Positions 1 to 11,043 of a stretch of DNA of 64,000 nt are shown here, in pieces (positions within the stretch are counted from its first letter, which is position 1; each line of letters begins with the position of its first letter). Made by a program: the position numbers and the translations under genes. This stretch comes from Paramacrobiotus metropolitanus (Eukaryota > Tardigrada > Eutardigrada > Parachela > Macrobiotidae), in NCBI RefSeq assembly GCF_019649055.1, contig NW_026570242.1:62001-126000 (forward strand), given 5' to 3'. The notes beneath the pieces are model-generated. The model saw only the letters and a list, made by a program, of their open reading frames with translations. It made no database searches and was not told the DNA's origin.

Positions 1-1082
1 ATGTCATCACGAATATTGTAATAGACGCGTTCGACACAACTGCGATCCGTAGCACACGTAAAGTGTGAATACAAGCTCGAATCCTCATCCCTTCCCGCTA
101 ATCGGGCGCCGGCGAAAACGTCGGTATAGAGACTTTTAATAAACTTCCTAGCGCGTTCGTAGTCGCTTTCGCCAGAGCCCGGTAAATTAGGCTTGTACTC
201 CGGAAAGTGCTCCTCCAAACGACTGTGGGGAATTTTCTCTTCCAAAAGATCCATTTTGTTCAGGAACAGGATGATAGTCGACGAACGAAAGTACGGTGTG
301 CGAAGCACCGTATCGAATAAATTCACGCTTTCCTCCATACGATTCTTGCCCGCTGCTTCCACCACCATCTGGTCGTAGTCCGATAACGAGGCCACAAAGA
401 ACAGAGAGCTGACGTTGTCAAACGCATGAATCCATTTGCGTCGCTCCGTCCGTTGTCCGCCCACGTCGACAAAGAGCAAATCCATGCCTCTGTAATGCGC
501 CGGATATTCCACGATCCCCGTTGTGGCCACGCGCATCCGCATGATGCAGTGATCATCGGGAAGGAAATCATCCGTCCCGATGGCGGCCGCTTGGTCAAGG
601 AAGAATTTCGCCGAGTCACTCAGAACGAACTCCCGACGGCGGTCGTACGCTTGCTGGATGCCCTCGTCGCGCCACAGTTGTTCTGTTTTGTTGGCTGTGT
701 CCTGATCGAACACGCTGTCAGTGGGAGACAGCGACCGGATTTTTTGGGCAAGGGAAGCATTGGCGTCGTCTTGATACTGGATGTTCAGCTGGTCCATGGC
801 ATGTATCAGCGTTTGGATGGCATCCAGCAGGTTGCGACGGATGAGTACGACAAACTGTCTCCGCTCGCCGTCCGAGTACTGTCTGCCGTGAATCATCTGG
901 ATTTGCTTGAGAATGGTGGATTTCCCTGCTTCGCCGGCGCCCAGCAAAAGAATTTTCATTTTATTGCGGTAGATTTCTCTGTCCCGGGTTAGCTGTTTTT
1001 TAACGGCATCGTGGATCCTTTGTGCTTCCGGGTCGAGCTTTGATCCCCAACATTTGCGACAGGGACAGAATGTAAATCCCAT
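1..1082 (-). CDS. G protein alpha subunit, Gq-like (3' end cut by window)
   Basis: GTP-binding alpha subunit of a heterotrimeric G protein, which couples receptors at the plasma membrane to effectors. One uninterrupted frame runs from ATG at 1082 to the window edge (about 360 codons); by comparison with the family only the last 15-20 residues are missing. Visible motifs: an N-terminal cysteine cluster (MGFTFCPC) suited to palmitoylation, P-loop GAGEAGKST, switch I RVATTGI with its arginine, switch II DVGGQRTERRKW with the catalytic glutamine, NKMD for guanine specificity, and FTCAT near the C-terminus. The helical domain (YDRRREFVLSDS) and the segment NRMEES resemble the Gq class most. The usual second serine of GESGKST is alanine. 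No introns, unlike its neighbours. Class assignment is inference; the diagnostic C-terminal tail lies outside the window. Confidence 0.93.
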   Translation of the reverse strand, partial: MGFTFCPCRKCWGSKLDPEAQRIHDAVKKQLTRDREIYRNKMKILLLGAGEAGKSTILKQIQMIHGRQYSDGERRQFVVLIRRNLLDAIQTLIHAMDQLNIQYQDDANASLAQKIRSLSPTDSVFDQDTANKTEQLWRDEGIQQAYDRRREFVLSDSAKFFLDQAAAIGTDDFLPDDHCIMRMRVATTGIVEYPAHYRGMDLLFVDVGGQRTERRKWIHAFDNVSSLFFVASLSDYDQMVVEAAGKNRMEESVNLFDTVLRTPYFRSSTIILFLNKMDLLEEKIPHSRLEEHFPEYKPNLPGSGESDYERARKFIKSLYTDVFAGARLAGRDEDSSLYSHFTCATDRSCVERVYYNIRDD

Positions 1083-2029
1083 GGTCGATAAGCTCTTGCG
1101 CAACTTCAACGATAATTGTCCCAAAAAGATTCAGTGAGTCGTTTCACGGATATTTCGGGATCGATTTGCACCACCAGATGTGAAATTTAAGATCTTCAAC
1201 TTTTATCGCATCCACAAAAACAAATACAGGAGAATGCAATTTGCTTAATTTTTCCGAAAAAGCAGACGAGAAGCAGCCACACACTATGCATACAGCAAAT
1301 TAAAGTTACAGGGAAAAACAGCGGCAAATTGCAGTATCCGTCAAAGGCACTCACTACGTACGCTACCTGTATTTTCTACACGCAACAAGTGCTATCTGCT
1401 GTCAGTATTAATCTCAAGTTCCCGTATGGGCCGTATCTGAAAGAAAATTTGTTATCTTATCTTGTCTTGTCTTATCGGCGAACTTCGGTTTCGCCGTTTA
1501 CATAACCGTCTTGATTCCATACGAACTTGTACTCGTACAAACACGAGTACGTAGTGTAATTATTAAATACAGAGAAGGCAACCTTTTGTTGCAACTTACC
1601 CGAACGAATACGTACCAAAGTAAATCTTTAATTATTGTATAGAATCGAATTATTTGTATTATCATTTCTATAGAATAGTTATTGTTCTATATGAGGTTGT
1701 AGGCACTGGTGATGCACTGCACTATCTCCCTGTTATCGGTTTTGTATAATAATGATGCGAGATTCAAAGTACTCGTCCAGTATTTAGCTTGGGAATATAA
1801 TTTAAACAGAATTAAGGCAGATAATACGCCAAACACGGCAATGCAAAAGGAGAGGCAATTTAACGCAGCCGATAACTCAATCATAATCTTACAAATCTGA
1901 TAGACTATGCCACAGAAATACTTTATATTAAAGAAATAAAACAGTCCAGCACCAAATATAAATAAAACCAGACAATCGAAAGCGGTAAAAACTGAAAGCC
2001 CAAACAGCAATGCTGAAAAAACCTGTGCA
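1083..2029. other. Intergenic: upstream of G-alpha, downstream of HD-PTP
   Basis: Holds the presumed promoter of the G-alpha gene and the 3' flank of HD-PTP. A pyrimidine-rich run with TTATC/TTGTC steps lies near 1450-1480. A stop-free hydrophobic minus-strand frame at 1687-2010 is discussed under findings. No other gene is seen. Confidence 0.5.
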
Positions 2030-5000
2030 TTATTTTTTCATTGACCATAGTGGATCGAAGTCAGCGAAGGGATCGCTAGCATCCTCATTCTTTTTCCCGG
2101 TTAGTCCACCGCTGGGATTAACGAAATTCTCCTTCGTAATGCGCTTCTTGCGGTCTGACACCATCGTATCCAGCTGCAGATTCAGATCCGTTAATCTCGG
2201 CGGCAACTGATCCAAAATGCCGGTTTTATCAATTTTCTCAACCACCTTCTCGTCCGCCTCCAGTTCAACTGCTACAACAACTTTTTCAGATAGCAGAGGT
2301 GGTGTAGTGCTGGTTCGTTGCAGCTCCTGGCGGATATCGTTCAGTACGTCGGGAAGTGGTGTCACGGATTGTGGTGGCCGGGATTTAGCCGGTGATGCAG
2401 TTCGCGGCGGTACCGCTGTAGTTTCGATATAATCCGGTAACAAACCATCTGAACAACAAATTTCTACAGCTTATAGGTAATGTGTGATACCTGAATACTG
2501 GAAACACTGACTTACAACGATGTAAAACTTGTCGGCTGAGTGTTATGCAAACGCTATACAAGAACTTCAGCTGTTCCTTGTGGTCCACCAGAAATTTTCG
2601 GCGATTTCGTAATTTGCAAATTGTCTCAGTGATATCCACTGCAGCTGACCCGCATACCAGGGATGAGTAAAACACCATCGCAGCACAAAATATTCCAGTC
2701 GGACCGACGCCCAAGCTACGAACGAATAAACCATATTTATGCACACGAATAAGTGTTCCACGGGCAATGTGTTCTTCGCAACGTACTTGCAGTGCACTAT
2801 CAGCGGTTTGCCGGGAATTCTCTGACTCTTGTGATAACCACGGACCTCTTTAAGAAAGCTCACCAATTCAAGACTTGCCTGCGGAACGCCGCTGCAAAAC
2901 GAAAAGACTGTAAGTCTGATACGTCAAGTGTTCACCCTGAAATGTCATACTCAGCCGGCCAAGATTTAAACAGCAGATGCACAATGTTGCGTGTAACCTT
3001 TGTCTAAAATCATACCAATTTATGTATTTAAAAAGGTATATGTGATATTTGAGGAATCGAAATTCATACCACTTGATTAGTGACAGCTAACATTCGCAAG
3101 GTAAAATTCGCAGTCTCAGTTGGCTCCTTCTGAAGAACGACAGTTATTGGTCCAACATTCGATGCCGTCTGCCTTTGTGATGGCCAGTAGGAGTATTCTT
3201 TAACCTAAAGCATCCAATTAATATTAGCTCACGTAGCCGCAGCAACAGAAAAAGAATCAGACCAACCTCAAACTCTGTCATGATCGCTGCAATTACTTCC
3301 ACCCCTTGTTCCAGTACCATCATCCAGAAATCCTGTACTGTGTTGGACATGGGCGTTTGCGTGGCAATCACCTTCGGGCAATGGTCGCTAACCCCCTAAA
3401 ATGTACAAACTAAATGTCATCATTCATAAGAAAAAATTAGAAAGAAACGACGGAAAGCTATCTGTAGACATTCCGTCACATTCGTACATCAATCAAGGAT
3501 GCGTTGATGTAATCATCACCCGTTCCTTGGAGAACAACCCTAGTCGAATCGTCTACAAAGAAGTTAGTGTGACGCTTAGCGAATGTGCCTTCAGCAAGTT
3601 TAAAGAATTTCGTACATGGCATAACTCGAACATCGCGGTTTTTGGTGGGATAACACCTGGCAACACCAATCGGATGCTTTCTCGAATCACGATCTTGAAT
3701 ATCTCGCAGTTGCTACAAAATAAAAAAAGTAAATTTTAAAATGTTTCGAAATGCTTGTTTTACATCGATAAAGCTGTCTTGCAACATTTCTCTCCCGCCG
3801 TTTTCACATTCTCACCTTCCATATCCGTTCCAGAGTATCAGGACTACTAACGGCTTCTTCCGCATTCTTTTGGAATTCCCGCAGCTCGCTAGCAACTCTT
3901 TCCAAGACCACGGGATCAGTTAATGGGTCTTTCGGGGCAACATGGTCTTGCTGCTCCTTAAGCCGCTTTATATCATCCACCGTCAAAACTTCCGGCTGTA
4001 AAATCCTGACGTCTTCCTTAATGGCTGGCGAAGCAAAAACTGTCAACAAGTCATCAGCTGAAACCTGGGATTTGAACGGTGCTCGACGCGGCGTTAGAAC
4101 AGAAGCTTCCGGCAAGGGTGTATCGATATCATCCAACGGAGAAACGGTTTTCTTTGGAATGGCGACCGGAGGATGTGGAGATGACGGTTGCGGGGGAATG
4201 CTTTTGTTTCCATTTTGTTGTATCACCTGCAGCGTTGTGCTCGGTTTGTTCTGTTCTGGTTGCTGCGTAGGGTGACCATGATTCTGCGCATATTCTGTTT
4301 GGGACGGTGTGTTGCCCCAATTGCCAAGATTTTGCGTATTAGGGTGACCAACAGCAGGTCCTTTCGTATTCACCGTAACATCAGGAAAGGTATTCGCAAC
4401 GGTTGGTGCAAGGACGCCGTTTTGCGATGAGTATTCAGAAACCGGCGGCTGTGGCTGGATATTCCCGGAGAACCCATGAGATGACGTTGGCATCGACTGG
4501 AATTGTGGATATGTTGTAGGCGAACCGGCACTGTAAGTCGCAGGGGCTGAATGGTATGCAGGCTGCTGCTGTGCTGCTAATTGAGATTGTGGCTGGGAAT
4601 GCTGGTGGCCTGCAGTTTGAGCGAACTGGCCGTTCGAATGAGCGATCGCAGAAGAGACACTCGAAGTGTGCGGCGAATTCCACTGTTGTGTCTGCTGAGG
4701 AAAGGAGCTCATGTCGAAATTAGCAGGAGCTTGAGAAATGCCGTACGATGCACCAGCAGCAGAAAACTGCTGCGAAGCTGCCGGTTGGGAGACTGGCTGA
4801 TACGGGGTGGGCGAGTAAGGCTGGTTGGAAAACTGGTTGTTGTCATGATGAAAGCTCGGTCTCACAGGTCCATGACCGGACATGCTTGTAGCGCCGCCCT
4901 GATAGGCCGAATTCGGGTTTACGGAATGTTGCGGATGAAACTGATTCAAGTTAGACTGCGAGGGCATAGTCATCGCTCCGGGAGATCCTGTCTGCGCTGG

Positions 5001-8000
5001 CGGATTCGGGGTCGTTGACATGGTCGGGTAAGGCATGCTGAAGGCGGGAAAAAGTCGTATAATAAATGCAGTACATTCAGCATTGTTCTAATTATTCATA
5101 GGGCACAAACCAGTAATTACGAGCAATATTTATAAACCATAAGTTAAGTGTTTGAGGTTTGTCTCACATGACCGACAGCTTGTAAACCAGTGTATTTTCA
5201 AATCACCATAAAGACATACTCAGAAGGGCGAAGCGAACTTACTGTCCATCTCGAGTTGCTGAATACAGCGCCGGTTGATTCGTGGCAGGAGGAGGAGGCA
5301 TGCGGACACTGGGCGGACGAAGTGGCTGAGCAGCGGGAGCAGCAGAAGGTTGACGCTCGAGATAGTTCATCGGCTGAGGGGGATATGGCTGGTGCATTTG
5401 CGGCTGGTAATGCGGCATTTGTGGTGGTTCCGTCATCGCAGCGCCGTAATACGAAGGAACTGGCGCATACATCCCCATATTCTGTTATGAAAAAACATTA
5501 TATGATCACATACAAAAAATTTTAACAAGTGCTGTACATTCTGATTATGGTAATTAGCAACTAGAGGGCTCATTTTCTTCGCTTCCAAATAATCTCGCAG
5601 TGTGGGCTTAGGCATAGATAACGCAGAATTAGCAGATGGTGGTGGTGGCATAAATGGAGCAGAGAGAGGAGAGAACGGCATAGAAACATCGTGGTGGGTG
5701 GGAACAGCCGAGTGGATTGGTTCATTCGACTGGGAATTTTTTCTGTTCAGGTAATCACGCAATGTCGGGCCTTGCACGCTGGACGCAGATGGTGTAGCTG
5801 TTGGTGGTAATACAGGGGCTGGAGGACGCGTTATTTTCGGCACAATCGGAGCGGCTTGCTTCAGTAGCAGTTCGACTTTGGTTTTCAGTTTGCTAAGCAT
5901 ATCTTTGAAAGATCGATAAAATTCCAGTCCTTCTGCCACTTTTTCCGAAAATACTTGGTACGAACGATAAGCAGATTCGTATTTCTTCAATTCTTCTTCA
6001 CGCCTGAAAAAAATTTGCACAAATCAATATTTCCGCCAAAGTAGTTCTGGACAAGACAGCACTGCATTTACCGCATACTGGTTGTAACCAATTTGGCTCG
6101 CAGATCCGCCAGGCGCTCCACAACCGCGGTCGTTGCGGCAATAATATTCTCCTGAGCGCTTATGTTCTGTTCGAGTAAGGTGGTGATGGATGAATGTTTT
6201 CCCAGCTCCTTTTCGAAAAAGCTATCCAGATTCTCATCGGCCACAGCTAACACTTTCCCCGTAATATCGTCGTTCTGTAGGCTAGCCCGCAGTTCTTGCA
6301 AAAACTCTTGTCGCTGACGCTTCATTTCGTCTACTTTGCCCCTCAAACGCTCCAGTTCTTTCAAATCATCCTTTTCATTGGTCACTGCAGCATTAGAAAA
6401 TAATCAGATAAAGAGAATAATGAGTAAAGAACGCTAAATTCATTTGAAAACTGTACTTTTTTCCATATCGATGGCTGGCAAACTATTTTTCATGGTTTCT
6501 ACCGGTCCGCTCAGTAAATGCAGTACAGCACTAGAAGAGTCCATATAATGTTGCAGATCGTCGCTAGACGACACTGCAGCCGCCAGAGCGCCAGAATATC
6601 GAGAAAATTCGCTATCCAACTGCGCCATTTGAGATCGTTGAGCATCATCCAGAGCGCTCTAAGAAAAATTTCATTAGCACAGCTATTTCAGCTTCGAACG
6701 GCACCAAAGGAAGAAGACAGCAGCTTCAATAAGAGGTCACAGCGCACCTTTTTTAACTCCTCCAGAAGTCTTCCGATGTCTTCGTTCAACCTCCGAACAT
6801 CTTCGGTAGCATCGTTCAGTGTCTCAGCTTGACGAGAGATGTTACGCGAAACATCTCCCTCGCCGCGCAGCGACGCCATCGTGTCTAAAAGGCTCTGCGG
6901 GATCGCCGTGAAGGAAGCCGGAATTAGTAACTGCTCCAAGCGTAAGGCAGACACGATCGACCTAATGTAAAGTTCTTAAGCCATAGAATACATTCCAGCA
7001 TGAATACGTTTAACATACATTAACTCCACATCCTTATTCTCGACTTTTTCGGTGATTTCCCTCAATAAGCTAGCCTTTTTTTCACTAAAACAATCAAAGC
7101 ACAGATAAACACTAATACCGGCAACATACGAAAGAACACTTCCTTGGAACCAAGCTTTCACCAACCTGTATAACGATGCCTTCTCGTGCGCAGATATTGG
7201 GACCAATCTCGAAAAGATATCTTGCGACGCGAAGTCCGTCTCATTCAATGGAATGCCTTTTACCAAGGAAGCCCCTGCAAAAAGCCGATAAATTATTGAA
7301 CCACTTTCACTACGTAGGCAAACAGGTGAGTCAGTAAATGTTTTTTACCTTTTGTAGGTGGTAAAGTTAGAACATCTGGAATTCGCTCGTGATAAATGAA
7401 ATCGTTGTCTTTCTTTGCCGCAGCGGATCTGTAATTCAATAAAAAATACACAAAAATCACACAAAAGGCTACAAAAATTAAACAAACATGCTTGCTGCAT
7501 ACTTCTGTTGAACAATATCGCCCACGAACTTGACCGCTTCTCGGCAGTTATCGTCATCGCCACAGTTCTGCAAAAGAATAAGCAAAGCATTAACCCATTT
7601 CCGTAAACACAGAAGAATGTGATAATACTGCAAACGACTTTAATCAATTTCGACTACACCTACTTTAATTAATTTCGAACAACCGGTTAACTCTTTCGCG
7701 GCTGCATCCAAATATGCGATCCTTTCGCCCCATTTTTGTGATTCTTCGGCCTGACATCCCAGTTGGAAATTCATAATGCACTGGTAGTACTGCACTTTCA
7801 ACTCCAACAGTTGACGAGGAATAAAATCCTTCGACCCATAAACTCTTAAAACCTTTGTCACAAAACTTTCTAGCAACCCAGTAACCTTGAAGTTATCCAT
7901 GCCAGGCATTCGTGTTGTAGTCTCGCTGTCCAACGTTTTCAAGCATTCCTTATAATATTCCACAACTTGAGCTGCTACTCTGGCAATAATGGAACTTTTG

Positions 8001-9366
8001 CGATTGTCCAGTAACGATTTCTCCAATATACATTCTTGAGCTTGTGCCTGCATTGAGTACAAAAAGTTACCATTGAAAATTCTCACAGTCAGTTAAAATA
8101 TTATACAAATACGTTGACAGAATAATGCTTAACTGATAAAAGTAACTTACCAGCATCAGTGTGATATAAAAGGAAAGGACATCGAAGGATAAATCAAACG
8201 TCGGCATACGGGGATATTTGTCTCGGAGATGCTCAAACGCCCATGCAGCGCACTGGAAATGTGTGCACGAGACTTTCATCGCCTAGACCCAAAAAGGTAA
8301 ACGTCATAAAAACCAAAAATGCAATTCACATTGCTTCCAAAATCACAACCATTAAAAAAACCCCAAAGTAACTCAAACCACGCAAAAAAGCGTTCTCCTG
8401 CTGACGTTGAAGTACGGACAATGAATGTCAATTAAATACTGAACTATCACATGAAAAAAAAAGTTGCCGAGAAATTATTTCGCATTCGCGATTCTTACGT
8501 CGGAATCACCACGGCGATCGATAGCGCCCAAAATGGAGTGCAGTGCTCCAATGTTGTACAATATATTGGCCTCTTCGAACTTTGGATCCTTGGAATCCAC
8601 AGTTTTGGCAGTAAAATTATCTTGCCTATAATTGAAAGATGCATTTCGTTCGCTTCGCAAGCCATGCTAGACACCGTATATCGTGCACTCGAAATTACCA
8701 AGAATATTCCACCGCGGCGTCCTCCGTTTCCTTCATCGGAAATCGAGGATAGAGCATTTTTAATTGGCAGAAATACCGCTTCAAAACATTACATCCACTG
8801 ATATCCCGGGTAGCTTTAACCGCACTCTATAAGAAATGTAAAATAAAAAATTACTATAACAAATGCGGTACGCATACAGCGTCATAAATCGAGTTTATAC
8901 GAACATTGCGCAGGCCTTCCAGTTCCACCAATTCCCTGTCGTATGCAGCTCCTGATTCACCATAATTAGCAGATATAAACTAAAAGCACAGAAATCACAG
9001 CAATTTCGTAATGAGATGGAAGGTAAATACAACACAGCAATATTACATTTATAAATGAATGCAAAACTAAGCTCTTCATCGAAAACTGTAGCAATCTAAC
9101 GAATCTCATCACTCATGATTTAAAAAACAAATGCAGCGAATCATTCAGAGGAATGCAAGCATATGAATTACCTGGCGAAACACAGTTCGAAAGTTTGGAT
9201 TATTCCGACTTTCTTTCAGATCCAACGATAGCATCGCCAGCCTGCAATCAAATTTCATGCATTCAGCCTTCACACGTTACGTATTTAATGAACTGATTTA
9301 AGAGCACCAAAAACTGACGGTACGGGCACACAACAGGTTCGCAACATACTTGGGTGCTGCCTCCAT
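2030..9366 (-). CDS. PTPN23: HD-PTP (tyrosine phosphatase non-receptor type 23), multi-exon
   Basis: ESCRT-associated adaptor that sorts ubiquitinated receptors at endosomes. Exon 1 (9366-9350, MEAAPK) splices to 9241-9172 (LAMLSLDLKES), then 8979-8878, and on through many short exons. In order: BRO1 domain (about 9366-7000; NILYNIGALHSILGA, QAQECILEKSLLDNRKS), coiled-coil V domain (about 7000-5900), long Pro/Gln-rich region with YPPQP repeats (about 5900-3900), PTP domain (about 3715-2520; VARCYPTKNR, DDYINASLID, VIATQTPMSNTVQDFW), and a C-terminal tail ending DPFADFDPLWSMKK, like the human tail. This full order is specific to HD-PTP. The PTP signature is spliced across a 71-nt intron (2716-2786) and reads HCNLGVGPTG, so the catalytic arginine is proline; the WPD-loop position reads WPAE. 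The domain is therefore predicted catalytically dead. A few internal joins are approximate. Confidence 0.93.
2691..2800 (-). other. Degenerate PTP signature loop of HD-PTP
   Basis: The exon ending at 2787 gives IVHC plus AA; the exon starting at 2715 supplies C-TTG-GGC-GTC-GGT-CCG-ACT-GGA. Joined, the loop is H-C-N-L-G-V-G-P-T-G. Active PTPs carry HC(x5)R. The cysteine is present and the arginine codon is CCG (Pro), one base from CGG (Arg). Confidence 0.85.
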
Positions 9367-10192
9367 GGCGCTGACGGATAATTATGGGGTAGTCGCTCCT
9401 TGAAAAGTGTCCCCGACAGACAAGCTTTAACCGAGCGGAACAGAACAAGTTGGAATACAACCCCGCGACAATCCTCCCGAAAATCCAAAATCCAATCAGG
9501 GAACGCTCGCCCGATCTCTAGTGCGGGCGAAATGAGCAACTGCAACACAGGACTAAGAGACCTTGTTCGTAGAGTGGAATAACTTGTAAGGTAGGCTATA
9601 GGGCTTCGAAGTACTTTCAACAAAGGATCACAAATCCTCCATAAACACAATTACCTAAACAGATGTTTATTGTTTCTCAAACAGCACGACGCAAACCAAC
9701 TTTCTTCTACGATCTACACATAAAGTACACTCGCTAATCCAGAAATAAGAAAAACAGGAAATAGAAAACAGTCAGTGTATGTACCGTGCACGTGTACTGC
9801 AGAATGTGTTGACATCACATCGCACACGCGTATGAATCATCAATTTTCATATACAGAGTCCAGACGCTTCAAGTCAGCGTTTCAACGAGTCCAGAACGCT
9901 AGTCTATTATCAGCTTTTTTTCAATTAATAAGCGAATTTATAAACCGAATGAAAATTTTATGCATGTCAAGAAATTTTCGAAACTTATGAAAAAAATTTA
10001 TTAATGTACGAGTACAGTATGCTAAATATAATGTGGCGTTATACGAGTACAGTACTCTAGTATTGCATTTGTGGCTGCCCTTTTCCATTAGTACGAGCAC
10101 TTCTAAGTTTCTAACCATAAAATTAAGATGAGCATATCTATTTATCTTCAAAACTATTGATCATGATAATAACGAAGCCATAAAGTTAACGA
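9367..10192. other. Intergenic, promoter side of HD-PTP
   Basis: About 0.8 kb upstream of HD-PTP exon 1. Rich in A/T, with repeated 'acgagtaca' words near 10005-10060. No conserved coding frame seen. Confidence 0.4.
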
Positions 10193-10416
10193 TACAGTGA
10201 AACCTGTTTACTAAATACACCTTCGGTTAAAGCAAAACCGTATGTACTATCCAGGTGTATGTATGTATTACACAGAGCAGGACCTTAGTACTGTATATAG
10301 TAGGTCCTGCACAGCGTTATATTACAGTCTACGGGACGCGCCGGTTGAAATTTCCGCGTATGTGATTTCCAGGTGTATGTATTTACCGGTGTATGTAAAA
10401 GACAGGTTTCACTGTA
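10193..10416. mobile_element. Small non-autonomous inverted-repeat element (mariner-type MITE)
   Basis: A 224-bp element with terminal inverted repeats. The left end starts TACAGTGAAACCTG (10193) and the right end finishes CAGGTTTCACTGTA (10416); similarity between the arms extends about 29 bp with a few mismatches. The outermost TA on both sides fits a TA target-site duplication, typical of Tc1/mariner. The interior has no open frame and contains a second imperfect hairpin (GCAGGACC near 10277, GGTCCTGC near 10303). No transposase is present, so it would depend on one elsewhere. Confidence 0.75.
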
Positions 10417-10558
10417 GTAGTAGTAGTCAAGATTGCTAATGCTTTTACTTACATATAGATGTCAGTCATATTGTATTTTATCACTTATCTGTAGCAGAAC
10501 TATATGTACAATACTGCACATTCTATTGAAGTACAAAATTGTTACACGTTTGAATCAG

Positions 10559-10599
10559 AAAAGCAGAACAAATTATACGGTATAATTTGTTCTGCTTTT
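10559..10599. repeat. Perfect 41-bp palindrome
   Basis: Two 20-bp arms (AAAAGCAGAACAAATTATAC and its exact reverse complement) separated by a single G. It lies about 140 bp right of the MITE and about 80 bp beyond the likely G-beta poly(A) signal. Confidence 0.9.
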
Positions 10600-10680
10600 G
10601 AATTTACACACTAATTCCGGGCCTCCGGCTCATTAAGTCTATTCTATACTCTACATGAGGTTACGTATTACATATTAAAT

Positions 10681-10686
10681 TTTATT
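10681..10686 (-). promoter_or_regulatory. Putative poly(A) signal of the G-beta gene
   Basis: TTTATT on the plus strand is AATAAA on the minus strand, about 360 bases past the G-beta stop. This places 10681-11043 in the 3' UTR. Confidence 0.5.
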
Positions 10687-11043
10687 GTAGTCTAGAGGTA
10701 AATCGTCGTTGTACGATATATATTCTGCGTCGACTGCATCTGCAACTGTCACCGGAAGAACACTGCATCCCAGCTTTACGCTGCCGGTAGTCCCGCCTGC
10801 AGTTTTGAGGCGAATTTTCATGGACATCCAAACTTCATTTTTATCTCTTCGTTCAGCAGGCGTCACAATTGCAAATGCCAATAAGAAAAAAGTTATCGAC
10901 AAAAATTTTATACTCAGTTTACGAGTAGCAATTATGGAACTTCACGGTGCGAATTTGCAACTCACAAAGAATCGAAGTGTAACGGACACGTTTCGAGCAG
11001 TGACCAAAAAAAGGGAAAACTCGATTTTTTGAGGGTATAGCTT

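Noticed and set aside
3401-3739. 112-codon plus frame
   Set aside because: Antisense shadow of the HD-PTP exon encoding the start of the PTP domain.
4021-5018. Several plus and minus frames
   Set aside because: Shadows of the Pro/Gln-rich HD-PTP exon.
8451-8801. 116-codon plus frame
   Set aside because: Antisense to two BRO1 exons of HD-PTP, which align with the family.
10675-10902. Minus frame with a signal-peptide-like start
   Set aside because: No ATG, an in-frame stop just upstream, and it sits in the probable 3' UTR of G-beta with AATAAA inside.
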